The notes beneath the pieces were generated by a model. The model did no database searches and was not told where the DNA came from. It saw nothing but the letters and a program-made list of their open reading frames with translations. Positions 32,904 to 41,600 of a stretch of 55,809 nucleotides of DNA are shown piece after piece (the first letter of the stretch is position 1; each line of letters starts with the position of its first letter). Origin of the DNA: F23-B02 sp963625655 (GTDB lineage Bacteria > Bacillota > Clostridia > Oscillospirales > Oscillospiraceae); contig CAVFTS010000011.1 of assembly GCA_963625655.1 (NCBI GenBank), positions 1 through 55,809 on the forward strand, in the 5' to 3' direction. A program made the position numbers and the translations under genes.

Positions 32904-33617
32904 TTATTTTGTTACCGTTGTACCGACGTTTTCTCCGCACAGCACCTTAACGATGTTGTCGGGATCGGCAAGCGCAAAAACGATGACGGGAATTGAATTG
33001 TCCATCGCAAGGCTCGTTGCGGTACTGTCCATGACCGCAAGGCGGCGGGCAAGCACCTCGTCGTAGCTGATGCTGTCAAACTTGACGGCGGTGGGGTCGA
33101 GCCTCGGATCGGCGGAGTACACGCCGTCGATGTTCTTTGCGAGCAGTATCGCATCGGCACCGATCTCGGCGGCACGAAGCACCGCTGCGGTGTCTGTCGA
33201 GAAGAAAGGGCAGCCGGTGCCGCATCCGAACAGGACTATGCTTCCCTCGTTCAGCTTGCGCACGGCAACGGCGGTGTTGTATCTCTCGCCGACACCCTGA
33301 ATGTCGATCGCTGTCTGTATCTCGGCTGCGGCGCCTATCCTGCGGAACACGTCCGCCACGGCGAGGCAGTTCATTGCGGTGCCGAGCATGCCCATCTTGT
33401 CGGCGGAGACTCGCTCCACCTTGCCGGCTCCGTCCTTCACGCCACGCCAGAAGTTGCCCGCTCCGATGACGATGCCGACCTCGACGCCCATTTCGGTGCA
33501 GCGCTTAACGGTCTCGCACACCCTCGTCACGAAGTCGAAGTCAAAGCCGGTCTTGTTGTTTCCCGCAAGCGCCTCTCCGCTTATTTTAATAAGTACACGT
33601 TTATAAATCGGTTCCAT
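32904..33617 (-). CDS. pyrH: UMP kinase
   Basis: The 237-residue amino-acid-kinase-fold enzyme converts UMP to UDP. Motifs are KISGEAL at the N-terminus, GAGNFWRG near residue 54, GCGTGCPFFSTDTAA near 130, and KNIDGVYSADPR. It precedes frr; rpsB and tsf, which often precede pyrH, are not present. The EamA transporter gene lies 20 nt upstream and probably shares the transcript. Confidence 0.97.
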   Translation of the reverse strand: MEPIYKRVLIKISGEALAGNNKTGFDFDFVTRVCETVKRCTEMGVEVGIVIGAGNFWRGVKDGAGKVERVSADKMGMLGTAMNCLAVADVFRRIGAAAEIQTAIDIQGVGERYNTAVAVRKLNEGSIVLFGCGTGCPFFSTDTAAVLRAAEIGADAILLAKNIDGVYSADPRLDPTAVKFDSISYDEVLARRLAVMDSTATSLAMDNSIPVIVFALADPDNIVKVLCGENVGTTVTK

Positions 33618-33637
33618 ACGATCTCCCTTTCGCAGTC

Positions 33638-34546
33638 TTAAATATCAAGAATACCCAAAATTACTATACCCGCAACGACAAGCAGTATAGACCCGTAGTG
33701 CTTTATCGAAAGCTTTTCCTTGAGGAATATCCTGCTCCAAAGCACGGATGCAACGCAGTAGGCGGATATGATGGGCGCCGCAAGCGCCGCATGCTTCGTG
33801 TCGGCAAGGGCGTATATATACGCAAACTGTCCCGCCGTCTCGCAGATGGCGCCCGCATACTTCGGCGCTTCCTGCTTCGGCAGCAGTTTCTGCTTCTTAA
33901 CGCCGAGAACGTAGATCGCACAGACTATGCCGACCGCCAAAAACGTAAGCTCATATGCGACGTTGGCGGAGTTCTCGTCGAGTGTCTCAAGCACGATGGT
34001 GTCGGCAAAGGTGCCGAGCGCATCCAGCAGACAGTAGATTATCGGCAACAGTATCGCAATAAAGCTCTTTGAGTAATGATGATTGCTCGCATCCTGCCTT
34101 GCACGGCGAAGCTCGTCGTCCTCCCTCGCCTCGGTGATGCCGAGAGCCACGACACCAACGCACACCAGTGCGACCGCCGCAATTGCGGCAGGCGGCAGCT
34201 CACCGAAGCCGCGGGTCGCAAATATCAGTATCGCCACGACCGCACCGGAGCTGTTGCATATCGGGGACGATATTGAAAGCTCTATGTACCGCAGTCCGAG
34301 ATAGCCTATCGCCATCGACACGATGTACAGCATCGATACGGGCAGGTATGTAAGTATAACGTCACCGTTTATCTCGGTACCGCCGACGAATATTTCATAG
34401 GCGGCATGCACGCCCATCACAAGCCCGACCGCCATGACCATCTTCAGGTGGCTGTATTTATCCTCAGCGTCCTGACAGCCGATTTTCGAAAACAAGTCCG
34501 AACCGCTCCAGCACAAAAGTGCTATCACGGCGAAGCCAAACCACAT
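33638..34546 (-). CDS. EamA/DMT family transporter
   Basis: The 302-residue membrane protein has ten predicted helices in two EamA repeats. The first repeat ends near the charged loop EAREDDELRRARQD, and the second includes KYAGAICETAGQFAYIYAL and LWSRIFLKEKLSIKHYGSI, typical of drug/metabolite transporters. The substrate cannot be deduced. It heads the pyrH-polC operon behind a good promoter, with an AGGAGA ribosome site. An unrelated transporter leading this core operon is unusual. Confidence 0.85.
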   Translation of the reverse strand: MWFGFAVIALLCWSGSDLFSKIGCQDAEDKYSHLKMVMAVGLVMGVHAAYEIFVGGTEINGDVILTYLPVSMLYIVSMAIGYLGLRYIELSISSPICNSSGAVVAILIFATRGFGELPPAAIAAVALVCVGVVALGITEAREDDELRRARQDASNHHYSKSFIAILLPIIYCLLDALGTFADTIVLETLDENSANVAYELTFLAVGIVCAIYVLGVKKQKLLPKQEAPKYAGAICETAGQFAYIYALADTKHAALAAPIISAYCVASVLWSRIFLKEKLSIKHYGSILLVVAGIVILGILDI

Positions 34547-34577
34547 ATGTATACATCTCCTATGTTAAATCTAAAGT

Positions 34578-34606
34578 ATTTTACCACATGAGCGCACATT
34601 TGACAA
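34578..34606 (-). promoter_or_regulatory. Promoter of the EamA-pyrH-polC operon
   Basis: On the minus strand TTGTCA (34606-34601), 17 bp, TAAAAT (34583-34578). The -35 overlaps a Spo0A-box-like TTTGACAAT on the other strand. Confidence 0.7.
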
Positions 34607-34646
34607 TTGCCAAATGACAAAATATGCGGAGCAAAACGATTATAAT
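34599..34646 (+). promoter_or_regulatory. spoIIGA control region with Spo0A-like boxes and TATAAT
   Basis: Two sequences resemble the Spo0A box TTTGTCGAA or its complement: TTTGACAAT (34599-34607) and AATGACAAA (34613-34621). A perfect TATAAT lies at 34641-34646, without a good -35 at 17 bp, as expected for a Spo0A-activated sigma-A promoter. It ends only 7 bp before the likely spoIIGA start. Confidence 0.5.
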
Positions 34647-34653
34647 TTTTTGC

Positions 34654-35445
34654 ATGGAAACCATCTACATAGACCGCCTGTTTGCGCTGAATTTCATAAT
34701 CGACTACCTCATACTGCTCGGCAGCGCACGCATTTGCGGCATTTTCATGCGAAGGGGGCGCTATTTGCTCGCTGCGGCACTCGGCGGCGTCTATGCCGCA
34801 GTCTCCGTGCTGCCGGGCGCTGCGCTGCTTTCATCCGCTCCCATGAAGCTGCTTTTTGCCGTTTTGATGTCTCTCATCGCCTTCCTCGGCGAAAAGCGTT
34901 TCCTTCGCTGCCTTTTGGTTTTTCTCGCCGTGTCCGCTCTGTTCGGCGGCGCTCTGTGGGCGATTTCATTAAACGGAAGTACGGGTGCGTATCTGCCGCT
35001 GTCGTTTACGACTCTGCTCGTGTCCTTCCTCATCATATACGCTCTGCTGAGCCTTCTCTTTCGCCGCAGCTTGAAGAGCGCCGAAAAGCGCACTTCCGAT
35101 GTGCTGGTGCGGCACTTCGGCAAAGAGGTGCGCTTTAAGGCGCTGCGTGACAGCGGGAACAGCCTGTTCGACCCGATAAGCGGCGCCGGGGTCATCATCA
35201 TATCGCCGGAGCTTGCGCTGCCGCTTTTCGGCGAGCAGGACTGGGCAAGCCCTGCCGATGCGGTGACGAAGCTCCCCGGCATGAGGCTCATCCCCTATAA
35301 TGCCGTCGGGACGGAAAGCGGACTTCTTGCGGCATTCAGGCCCGACCGTCTGGAGCTTGACGGTGCTCCCTGCGACAGCATGGTGATTGCGGTTTCCCCC
35401 GTGAAAATACAAGGCGACGGCTATTTCGCCGTTGCTCAGGAATAA
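34654..35445 (+). CDS. spoIIGA: Sigma-E processing peptidase SpoIIGA
   Basis: The 263-residue protein has five N-terminal membrane helices (starting METIYIDRLFALNFIIDYLILL) and a cytosolic aspartic-protease-like domain with the RDSGNSLFDPISG motif near residue 174. SpoIIGA cleaves pro-sigma-E in the mother cell after septation. sigE follows directly. I place the start at ATG 34654, matching the family N-terminus; ATG 34624 would add ten residues. Neither has a clear ribosome site. Presence of this gene indicates a spore-forming lineage. Confidence 0.9.
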   Translation: METIYIDRLFALNFIIDYLILLGSARICGIFMRRGRYLLAAALGGVYAAVSVLPGAALLSSAPMKLLFAVLMSLIAFLGEKRFLRCLLVFLAVSALFGGALWAISLNGSTGAYLPLSFTTLLVSFLIIYALLSLLFRRSLKSAEKRTSDVLVRHFGKEVRFKALRDSGNSLFDPISGAGVIIISPELALPLFGEQDWASPADAVTKLPGMRLIPYNAVGTESGLLAAFRPDRLELDGAPCDSMVIAVSPVKIQGDGYFAVAQE

Positions 35446-35455
35446 AGGAGGAGCA

Positions 35456-36163
35456 ATGAATTTATTTGATACCGTAAAAAAATGGCTTTTGGTGCATCTT
35501 CTTCCCGCCCCGCCCGATCTGTACTACATCGGCGGCAGCGACGTTCTTCCGCCGCCGCTCGACAAGGTTCGTGAGGAGACGGCAATAAGAGCGTCGGAAG
35601 CCGGAGACGAGAGCGCAAAGCAGCTGCTTATAGAGCACAACCTTCGCCTCGTCGTCTACATTTCACGGCGCTTCGAGAACACGGGCATAAACCTTGAGGA
35701 CCTCATCTCCATCGGTACCATCGGTCTTATCAAGGCGGTCAACACCTTTAACTCCGAGAAAAGCATAAAGCTTGCCACCTACGCCTCACGCTGCATTGAG
35801 AACGAAATTCTCATGTATTTACGAAAATCCGTGAATCAGCGGACGGAGCTGAGCTTTGACGAGCCTTTAAACACAGACTGGGACGGCAACGAGCTGCTGC
35901 TGTCCGACGTCCTCGGCACGGACGACGAGGTATGCCGTCCTCTTGAGGAGGCAGCCGACAAGCAGATGCTGAAAACCGCCATTGCAGCGCTGAGCGAACG
36001 TGACCGTGAGATCATCGTGATGCGCTTCGGTCTGTACGGCAAGCGGGAGTGTACGCAAAAGGAGCTTGCCGACATAATGGGCATCTCACAAAGTTATATA
36101 AGCAGACTCGAAAAGAGAATTATCGTTAGACTAAAGCGTGAAATAATCAGACAGCTGCAATGA
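35456..36163 (+). CDS. sigE: Sporulation sigma factor SigE
   Basis: The 235-residue sigma-70-family protein starts with a pro-region-like hydrophobic N-terminus (LFDTVKKWLLVHLLPAPPDLYYIGG) that SpoIIGA would remove. Region 2 has NLRLVVYISRRFENTG and EDLISIGTIGLIKAVNTF; region 4 has the helix-turn-helix KELADIMGISQSYISRLEKRI. It controls early mother-cell genes. ATG 35456 is chosen for its AAAGGAGGAG ribosome site; it lies 10 nt after spoIIGA. sigG, which follows sigE in many genomes, is not here. Confidence 0.95.
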   Translation: MNLFDTVKKWLLVHLLPAPPDLYYIGGSDVLPPPLDKVREETAIRASEAGDESAKQLLIEHNLRLVVYISRRFENTGINLEDLISIGTIGLIKAVNTFNSEKSIKLATYASRCIENEILMYLRKSVNQRTELSFDEPLNTDWDGNELLLSDVLGTDDEVCRPLEEAADKQMLKTAIAALSERDREIIVMRFGLYGKRECTQKELADIMGISQSYISRLEKRIIVRLKREIIRQLQ

Positions 36164-36232
36164 AATGTATCACTATCGCACACGAAGTCAAAAAATGTTT
36201 TTTATTTTCATTACAATTTTAATGCATTTCTC

Positions 36233-36262
36233 TTGCAAAAATTTTTAAATGATTTATATTAT
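36233..36262 (+). promoter_or_regulatory. Promoter of the SLH-protein gene
   Basis: TTGCAA with TATATT (16 bp) or TATTAT (18 bp). The leader that follows contains an ATAGAAAA/TTTTCTAT hairpin at about 36293-36319. Confidence 0.6.
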
Positions 36263-36346
36263 AGGCAGGAACTATTTTGCGGAGCAAACGTCATAGAAAA
36301 TTGGGATGGTTTTCTATTTCCGCAGTTGTTTTGAAAGGAGTAAACT

Positions 36347-37483
36347 ATGAAAAACGTAAAAAGAATGCTGAGTGCATTGCTGGTGGTTTTAATGCTCGCC
36401 ACACTTGTACCCGCAATGGCATTTGCCGAAACCGCCGAAGCTGAAGGCGATACGGCTGAAACTGCCGGTCTCATTGATTCCGTCACAGGACTTGAGATCC
36501 CCACCTATGCGGTTTACTGCAAGCTGAGCAACAATCTGCCTGCAAGCTACGCAAAGATCACCCTTACCAACCAGCTCACCGGTGAGACCAAGACCTACAA
36601 CGCAAACGGTATCGGTCTTGCTCTTATCCCCAAGAGCCTGCTCGGTGTTTACAACGTCTCGGCAACCTGCTCCAAGAGCGGTGTAAATTACAAGACGCTC
36701 CCCGGGCTCAAGTGGACCATGAGCATCCTCCCCGAGTTTGAGACTCTCGTGCTTTATCCCAGCCTCGACATCGGTCTTAACTATTCCGACCACTTCTCAT
36801 ACATGATCGGTTACAGCGACGGCACCATCCGTCCCAACAATACCATCACCAGAGGCGAAGCAGCATCCATGATCTTCCGTCTCCTGACCCCCGAAGCCAG
36901 AGACAGGATCTTCACCAAAACCAACAGCTTCTCCGATGTCAACGTAGGCTACGCTCACAATAACGCAATCTCCAGCCTTGCCAAGGCCGGCATCATCAAC
37001 GGTTACGACGATGGCACCTTCCGTCCCAATGCGACCATCACCCGTGCGCAGTTCTGCGCCATCATCGGACGTATGTTCTCCGTTGAGTACATCGGAAGCA
37101 ACATCTTCGGCGATCTGACCGGCGGCTTTGCTGACAAGTACATAAACCTGCTCGCACAGCTCGGTATCCTTAAGGGCGACGGCAGCGGCAACGTAAATCC
37201 CAATGCCCCCATCACCCGTGCGCAGGCAGCTACCATTCTTAACCGCTTGCTTGGTCGTATCGTTTCGACCGACAGTTCCGCAAGCTGCGCAGCTTACGTT
37301 AAGACATGGAGCGACTGCCCCGCAAGCATGTGGTGCTACGGCGACATTCTTGAGGCAACCAATTCTCACAACTTCACATGGACCACCGACGTTCCCGACA
37401 TTGTAGGCAACGATCCCACCATTCGTGAAGCTTGGACAAACATCCGCACCGATACCCCCAACTGGGCTGACCTGCAGAAGTAA
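36347..37483 (+). CDS. SLH-domain surface protein
   Basis: The 378-residue secreted protein has a signal peptide (cleavage after AMAFA), a beta-rich domain of about 95 residues (45-140) and three SLH repeats: about 143-200 (IGYSDGTIRPNNTITRGEAA), 200-255 (INGYDDGTFRPNATITRAQF) and 258-310 (LKGDGSGNVNPNAPITRAQA), followed by a Trp-rich tail of about 60 residues. SLH repeats attach proteins to pyruvylated cell-wall polymers. With little besides SLH and a small domain, it may be a minor S-layer or cell-wall protein. A GAAAGGAG ribosome site and a very strong terminator suggest high expression as a single gene. Confidence 0.88.
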   Translation: MKNVKRMLSALLVVLMLATLVPAMAFAETAEAEGDTAETAGLIDSVTGLEIPTYAVYCKLSNNLPASYAKITLTNQLTGETKTYNANGIGLALIPKSLLGVYNVSATCSKSGVNYKTLPGLKWTMSILPEFETLVLYPSLDIGLNYSDHFSYMIGYSDGTIRPNNTITRGEAASMIFRLLTPEARDRIFTKTNSFSDVNVGYAHNNAISSLAKAGIINGYDDGTFRPNATITRAQFCAIIGRMFSVEYIGSNIFGDLTGGFADKYINLLAQLGILKGDGSGNVNPNAPITRAQAATILNRLLGRIVSTDSSASCAAYVKTWSDCPASMWCYGDILEATNSHNFTWTTDVPDIVGNDPTIREAWTNIRTDTPNWADLQK

Positions 37484-37511
37484 CTCGTAAGTCAAAGCCT
37501 CCGACTGAATC

Positions 37512-37552
37512 ATAAGTCAAGACCTCCGGCTAAGCCGGAGGTCTTGACTTAT
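37512..37552 (+). terminator. Strong terminator after the SLH gene
   Basis: A 19-bp perfect stem (ATAAGTCAAGACCTCCGGC), 3-nt loop, is followed by TTTTTG. It separates the SLH gene from the type VII-like operon. Confidence 0.95.
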
Positions 37553-37576
37553 TTTTGTACTTTATCGTCCTTTTTG

Positions 37577-37605
37577 TTGATAATCGGCAAATACTATGAT
37601 ATATT
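37577..37605 (+). promoter_or_regulatory. Promoter of the PP2C-EssC operon
   Basis: TTGATA (37577-37582), 17 bp, TATATT (37600-37605), 74 nt upstream of the phosphatase ATG. The leader contains a short CGCCTT/AAGGCG dyad. Confidence 0.65.
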
Positions 37606-37679
37606 AGCTACATATCTGCAAGTCGCCTTCCGATTGCGCACACCTGTGCCGGCAGCAAGGCGGCAGAACGGAGTTAAAT

Positions 37680-38576
37680 ATGTACATTAACAGCATTGCA
37701 GCGACCAACGTCGGTAAAATCAGGCAAAACAATGAGGACAACTTCTACCTCTGCGGGCAGTACAGAGCCGACACCGATACTCCGAGCATGACCTGCACCT
37801 TTGACGAAAAAAGAGAGCGGTATTTGTTCGGCGTGTGCGACGGCATGGGCGGCGAAGCAAACGGAGAGCTTGCATCTCTCATTGCGGTACGTCTTTTTGA
37901 CGAATACGCCGGAGACTTCAGAGATGCCGTCGAGCGCTATGTCGAGCAGGCAAACGCAGAGATCTGCTCCGAGATTGAGCGTTGCGGCGGTAAGCGCATG
38001 GGAAGCACCTTTGCCGCCTTGGAGATGGCGGAGGGCAAAGCCTTTGCGTATAACATCGGTGACAGCAGGATCTATTACATAAGCGAAAACGGCATCCGCC
38101 GCATCAGTGAAGATCACACCCAGATTCAGTCGCTTATAAAGCAAGGCTTTATGAGCGAGGAATCGGCGAAAAACCATCCCGCACGGCATGTGCTGACGCA
38201 GCATCTCGGCATTTTCCCGGACGAAATGATAATCGAACCTTACGCCGCCGAAGCGATAGACCTCAAAGCGGGCGATACGTTTTTGCTTTGCAGTGACGGA
38301 CTTACAGACATGCTTTCGGACGGTGACATTTTGTCCGCAGCATCCGGCAGCGGCACACTTAATGAAAAGGCCGAGGCCTTGATCAAAGCTGCGCTCGATG
38401 CCGGAGGGCGTGATAACGTGACCGTGCTTTTGGTCTCCGTCTGCGAGGACGCTACCGCCGTTCCCGAAAAAAGTACAACGGACTATGACGCCGCCGAAGC
38501 GCTTCTGAGCAGGTGCGGCACCTCCGCCGGCAAAGATCTGATAGATGAACTCTGCCGAATGCTTCGTGAGCGGTGA
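37680..38576 (+). CDS. PP2C-type Ser/Thr protein phosphatase
   Basis: The 298-residue enzyme carries the PP2C metal-site motifs: QNNEDN near 16-21, CDGMGG with D54, GDSRIYY near 128, CSDGLTDML near 205 and GGRDNVT near 245. It should remove phosphate from Ser/Thr using Mn2+/Mg2+. It is the first gene of the EssC operon, and three Ser/Thr kinases are encoded downstream, so it is their probable antagonist. The C-terminal 50 residues beyond the catalytic core are unlike usual bacterial PP2C and could mediate docking. No membrane segment is seen. Confidence 0.93.
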   Translation: MYINSIAATNVGKIRQNNEDNFYLCGQYRADTDTPSMTCTFDEKRERYLFGVCDGMGGEANGELASLIAVRLFDEYAGDFRDAVERYVEQANAEICSEIERCGGKRMGSTFAALEMAEGKAFAYNIGDSRIYYISENGIRRISEDHTQIQSLIKQGFMSEESAKNHPARHVLTQHLGIFPDEMIIEPYAAEAIDLKAGDTFLLCSDGLTDMLSDGDILSAASGSGTLNEKAEALIKAALDAGGRDNVTVLLVSVCEDATAVPEKSTTDYDAAEALLSRCGTSAGKDLIDELCRMLRER

Positions 38577-38615
38577 CCGCCGCTTCGATAATCTGAACTT
38601 AAGCGAGGGCAAAGC

Positions 38616-41600
38616 ATGTCAACGATCGACAAATTCAGTGATTCGCCGCTGACCTACGACGGTCGGCCCGACCAGCGCAGCAGCGCTCCTACCCGCTCCG
38701 CAAACACCGAAGAAACGAGTATGCAGATTACTCTGCTGTCCGACACCGGCAGTATAACAAGTATTACTCTTCCGTGTGTTTCCGAGGGAAAATACAGATT
38801 TGAAAACTGCAGCAGGCAGGATATCCGCAATCTCATATACATCGAAGCAAAGGGAGGCAAATGGCACGTTTGCTGCAATGCTCCGATAAGCTTCATTTCG
38901 TCCGACGGCAGCAGGGTTTGTGATATCCCGCTCTGTGACCGTCTCCTAATTCCTGTCGAAAACGTAGGCGGGGACTGCGTCCTGTATGTCGAGAACATCG
39001 GCAAAGACAGCTCCGTTTTCCGCAAATACATGCTCACACGCTCCGGCTCGATCAGCATAGGCCGCTCGGACGGGAACGACATCGTTTACCCCAACAGCTT
39101 GGTTTCCCGTCGGCACGCCTTGCTGAACAAGACCGACGGCGGATGGTACATTCAGGACAGCAACAGCAGCAACGGCACCTTCGTCAACAACAGAAGGATC
39201 TCCCGTTCTTCCCTTCACACGGGTGACGTGGTGTACATACTCGGTCTGCGCTTGATAATCGGTCCGAATTTCATTGCCGTCAACGACGGAGACAACAGGG
39301 CTTACATCAGATCGAGCATTCTCAAGCCCATAGACTCCGTCCTCAGCATCGGAGATGAGCCCCCCAAGGGCAGCGTCGGAGAGAATGCTCTTTTTAACCG
39401 TCTGCCGAGGCATAGGACCGCTCTGGCGCATACGGAGATCACTATTGAAGCGCCCCCGCTCTCGATGAATTCAAACAAGATCCCGCTTCTGCTCCGCATG
39501 GGCGGCTCAATGGCGGCAGGCGGCATATCCGCTCTGTCGGGGCACTACACCTCTCTCATCGGCTCGGTTCTCTTCCCTCTGCTCAATCAAAAGTACAGCG
39601 ACAAGGAAAAGAAGGAATATGAGGCACTGCGAACCGAAAAGTATACCGCTTACCTGAACGGCAAGAGGAAGGAAATATCCGATGAAGTCAATGCCGAGCA
39701 GAGCGTTCTCAACCGAAATTACCCCGAGCTCGAAAAGGTCTTGAACTATCCCAAAACAAAAACTCAGCTTTGGGAGCGCAGGAATATCGACGACGACTTT
39801 CTCAGTGTACGTCTCGGCTCAGGGCGCATCCCGCTCATCGCCGAAATTGATTATCCCAAGCAGCGCTTTGACATGAACGAGGACGAGCTTGAGACTCAAA
39901 TGTACTCCCTTGCCGAGACTCCGGTCACGCTCGAAAACGTTCCCATTACCGCATCTCTCGTTGAAAATCCCGTCATCGGTGTTACGGGTGACAAATCCGA
40001 CAGACTTGAGCTTGCACACCGACTCATAATGCAGACCTCGATCCTCCACAGCTATGACGAAGTGAAGCTCATTTTCCTGCTTGAGCCTGACGACCTTGCC
40101 GAGCTGGAGTATATAAAGTATCTTCCGCACACATGGGACGATCAGCGTGCCGTAAGGTTTATAGCCACAAGTCCGAGTGAGGCTTATCAAATAGGCGAAT
40201 ATCTGAAGAGCGAAGTCGAAGACGATATAGCGAGGAACAGAAAGTTCAAGGATATAATGAAGATGCGTCCTTATTATGTGATATTTGCCATGAGCAAGCG
40301 TATTTTCGACGGTCTTGAGATCATTAAGGAGATTATGCAGAAGGAGGACGAGGAAAACTGCGGCGTCTCCGTCATTGCGCTGTTCGACGATCTGCCGAAG
40401 GAGTGTTCCCTGCTCTTCAACGCCGTTTGCGGCGGCAAGTCGGAGATCACTTATCTGAACCAGCCGGAGCGCAGCAGCGAGACCTTTTCTCTCGACCCCG
40501 TAAATTGGGCGGCAGCGTCGGAGAGTATGCGCATCCTCGCCAACACCGATCTGAAGATCGTCACACAGGCGTATTCCCTGCCCAAAACGCTTACGTTTCT
40601 TGAAATGTTCGGGGCGGGACGGCTTGAGCATCTCAACCCCCTAAAGCGCTGGCATGACAACAACCCCGTCAAGTCTCTTGCCGCTCCCATAGGAATTGCG
40701 ACCGACGGCTCGACGTTCTATCTCGATCTTCACCAAAAATTTCAAGGTCCTCACGGTCTTGTCGCCGGTATGACGGGTTCGGGAAAGAGCGAATTCCTGC
40801 TCACCTACATACTGTCTATGGCGGTCAATTTCCATCCCGACGAGGTCGCCTTCGTTCTCATAGACTACAAAGGCGGCGGTCTTGCCGGCGCCTTTGACGA
40901 TCCGGCTCACGGGGTGCATCTCCCGCACCTTATCGGTACCATCACGAACCTTGACGGCTCAACGATCCAGCGCTCCATAATGTCCATTCAGAGCGAGCTG
41001 CTTCGCCGTCAGCGCATATTCAACGAGGTCAAGAACATCACCGACGAAGGAACGATGGATATCTACAAATACCAGCGCCTCTATCGCAACGGCGCCGTGA
41101 GCGAGCCGATCCCGCATTTGTTCATCATCTCCGACGAATTTGCGGAGCTGAAGCAGCAGCAGCCCGAATTTATGGATAACCTCATCAGCATCGCCCGTAT
41201 CGGACGAAGCTTAGGTGTCCACCTGATACTTGCGACACAGAAGCCCTCCGGCGTTGTCAACGATCAGATCAGAAGCAACACAAAATTCAGAGTTTGTCTC
41301 AAGGTTCAAGATAAATCGGACAGTATTGATATGCTTAAGCGCCCGGAGGCCGCAGAGCTGAAGGACACCGGCAGGTTCTACTTGCAGGTGGGCTACAACG
41401 AGCTTTTTGCCCTCGGTCAGTCCGCATGGAGCGGAGCCGATTATTACCCCGAAGACGAGGTCGTCGTTCAGCTTGACGACAGTGTTCAGTTCATAGACGC
41501 AGTCGGCTCCGGTCTTCTTGAGGCAAGGCCCAAAACGACAAGAGGCGCCTCCTGCGGAACGCAGCTCGTTTCGGCGGTAAAAATGCTGTCGGATATTGCG

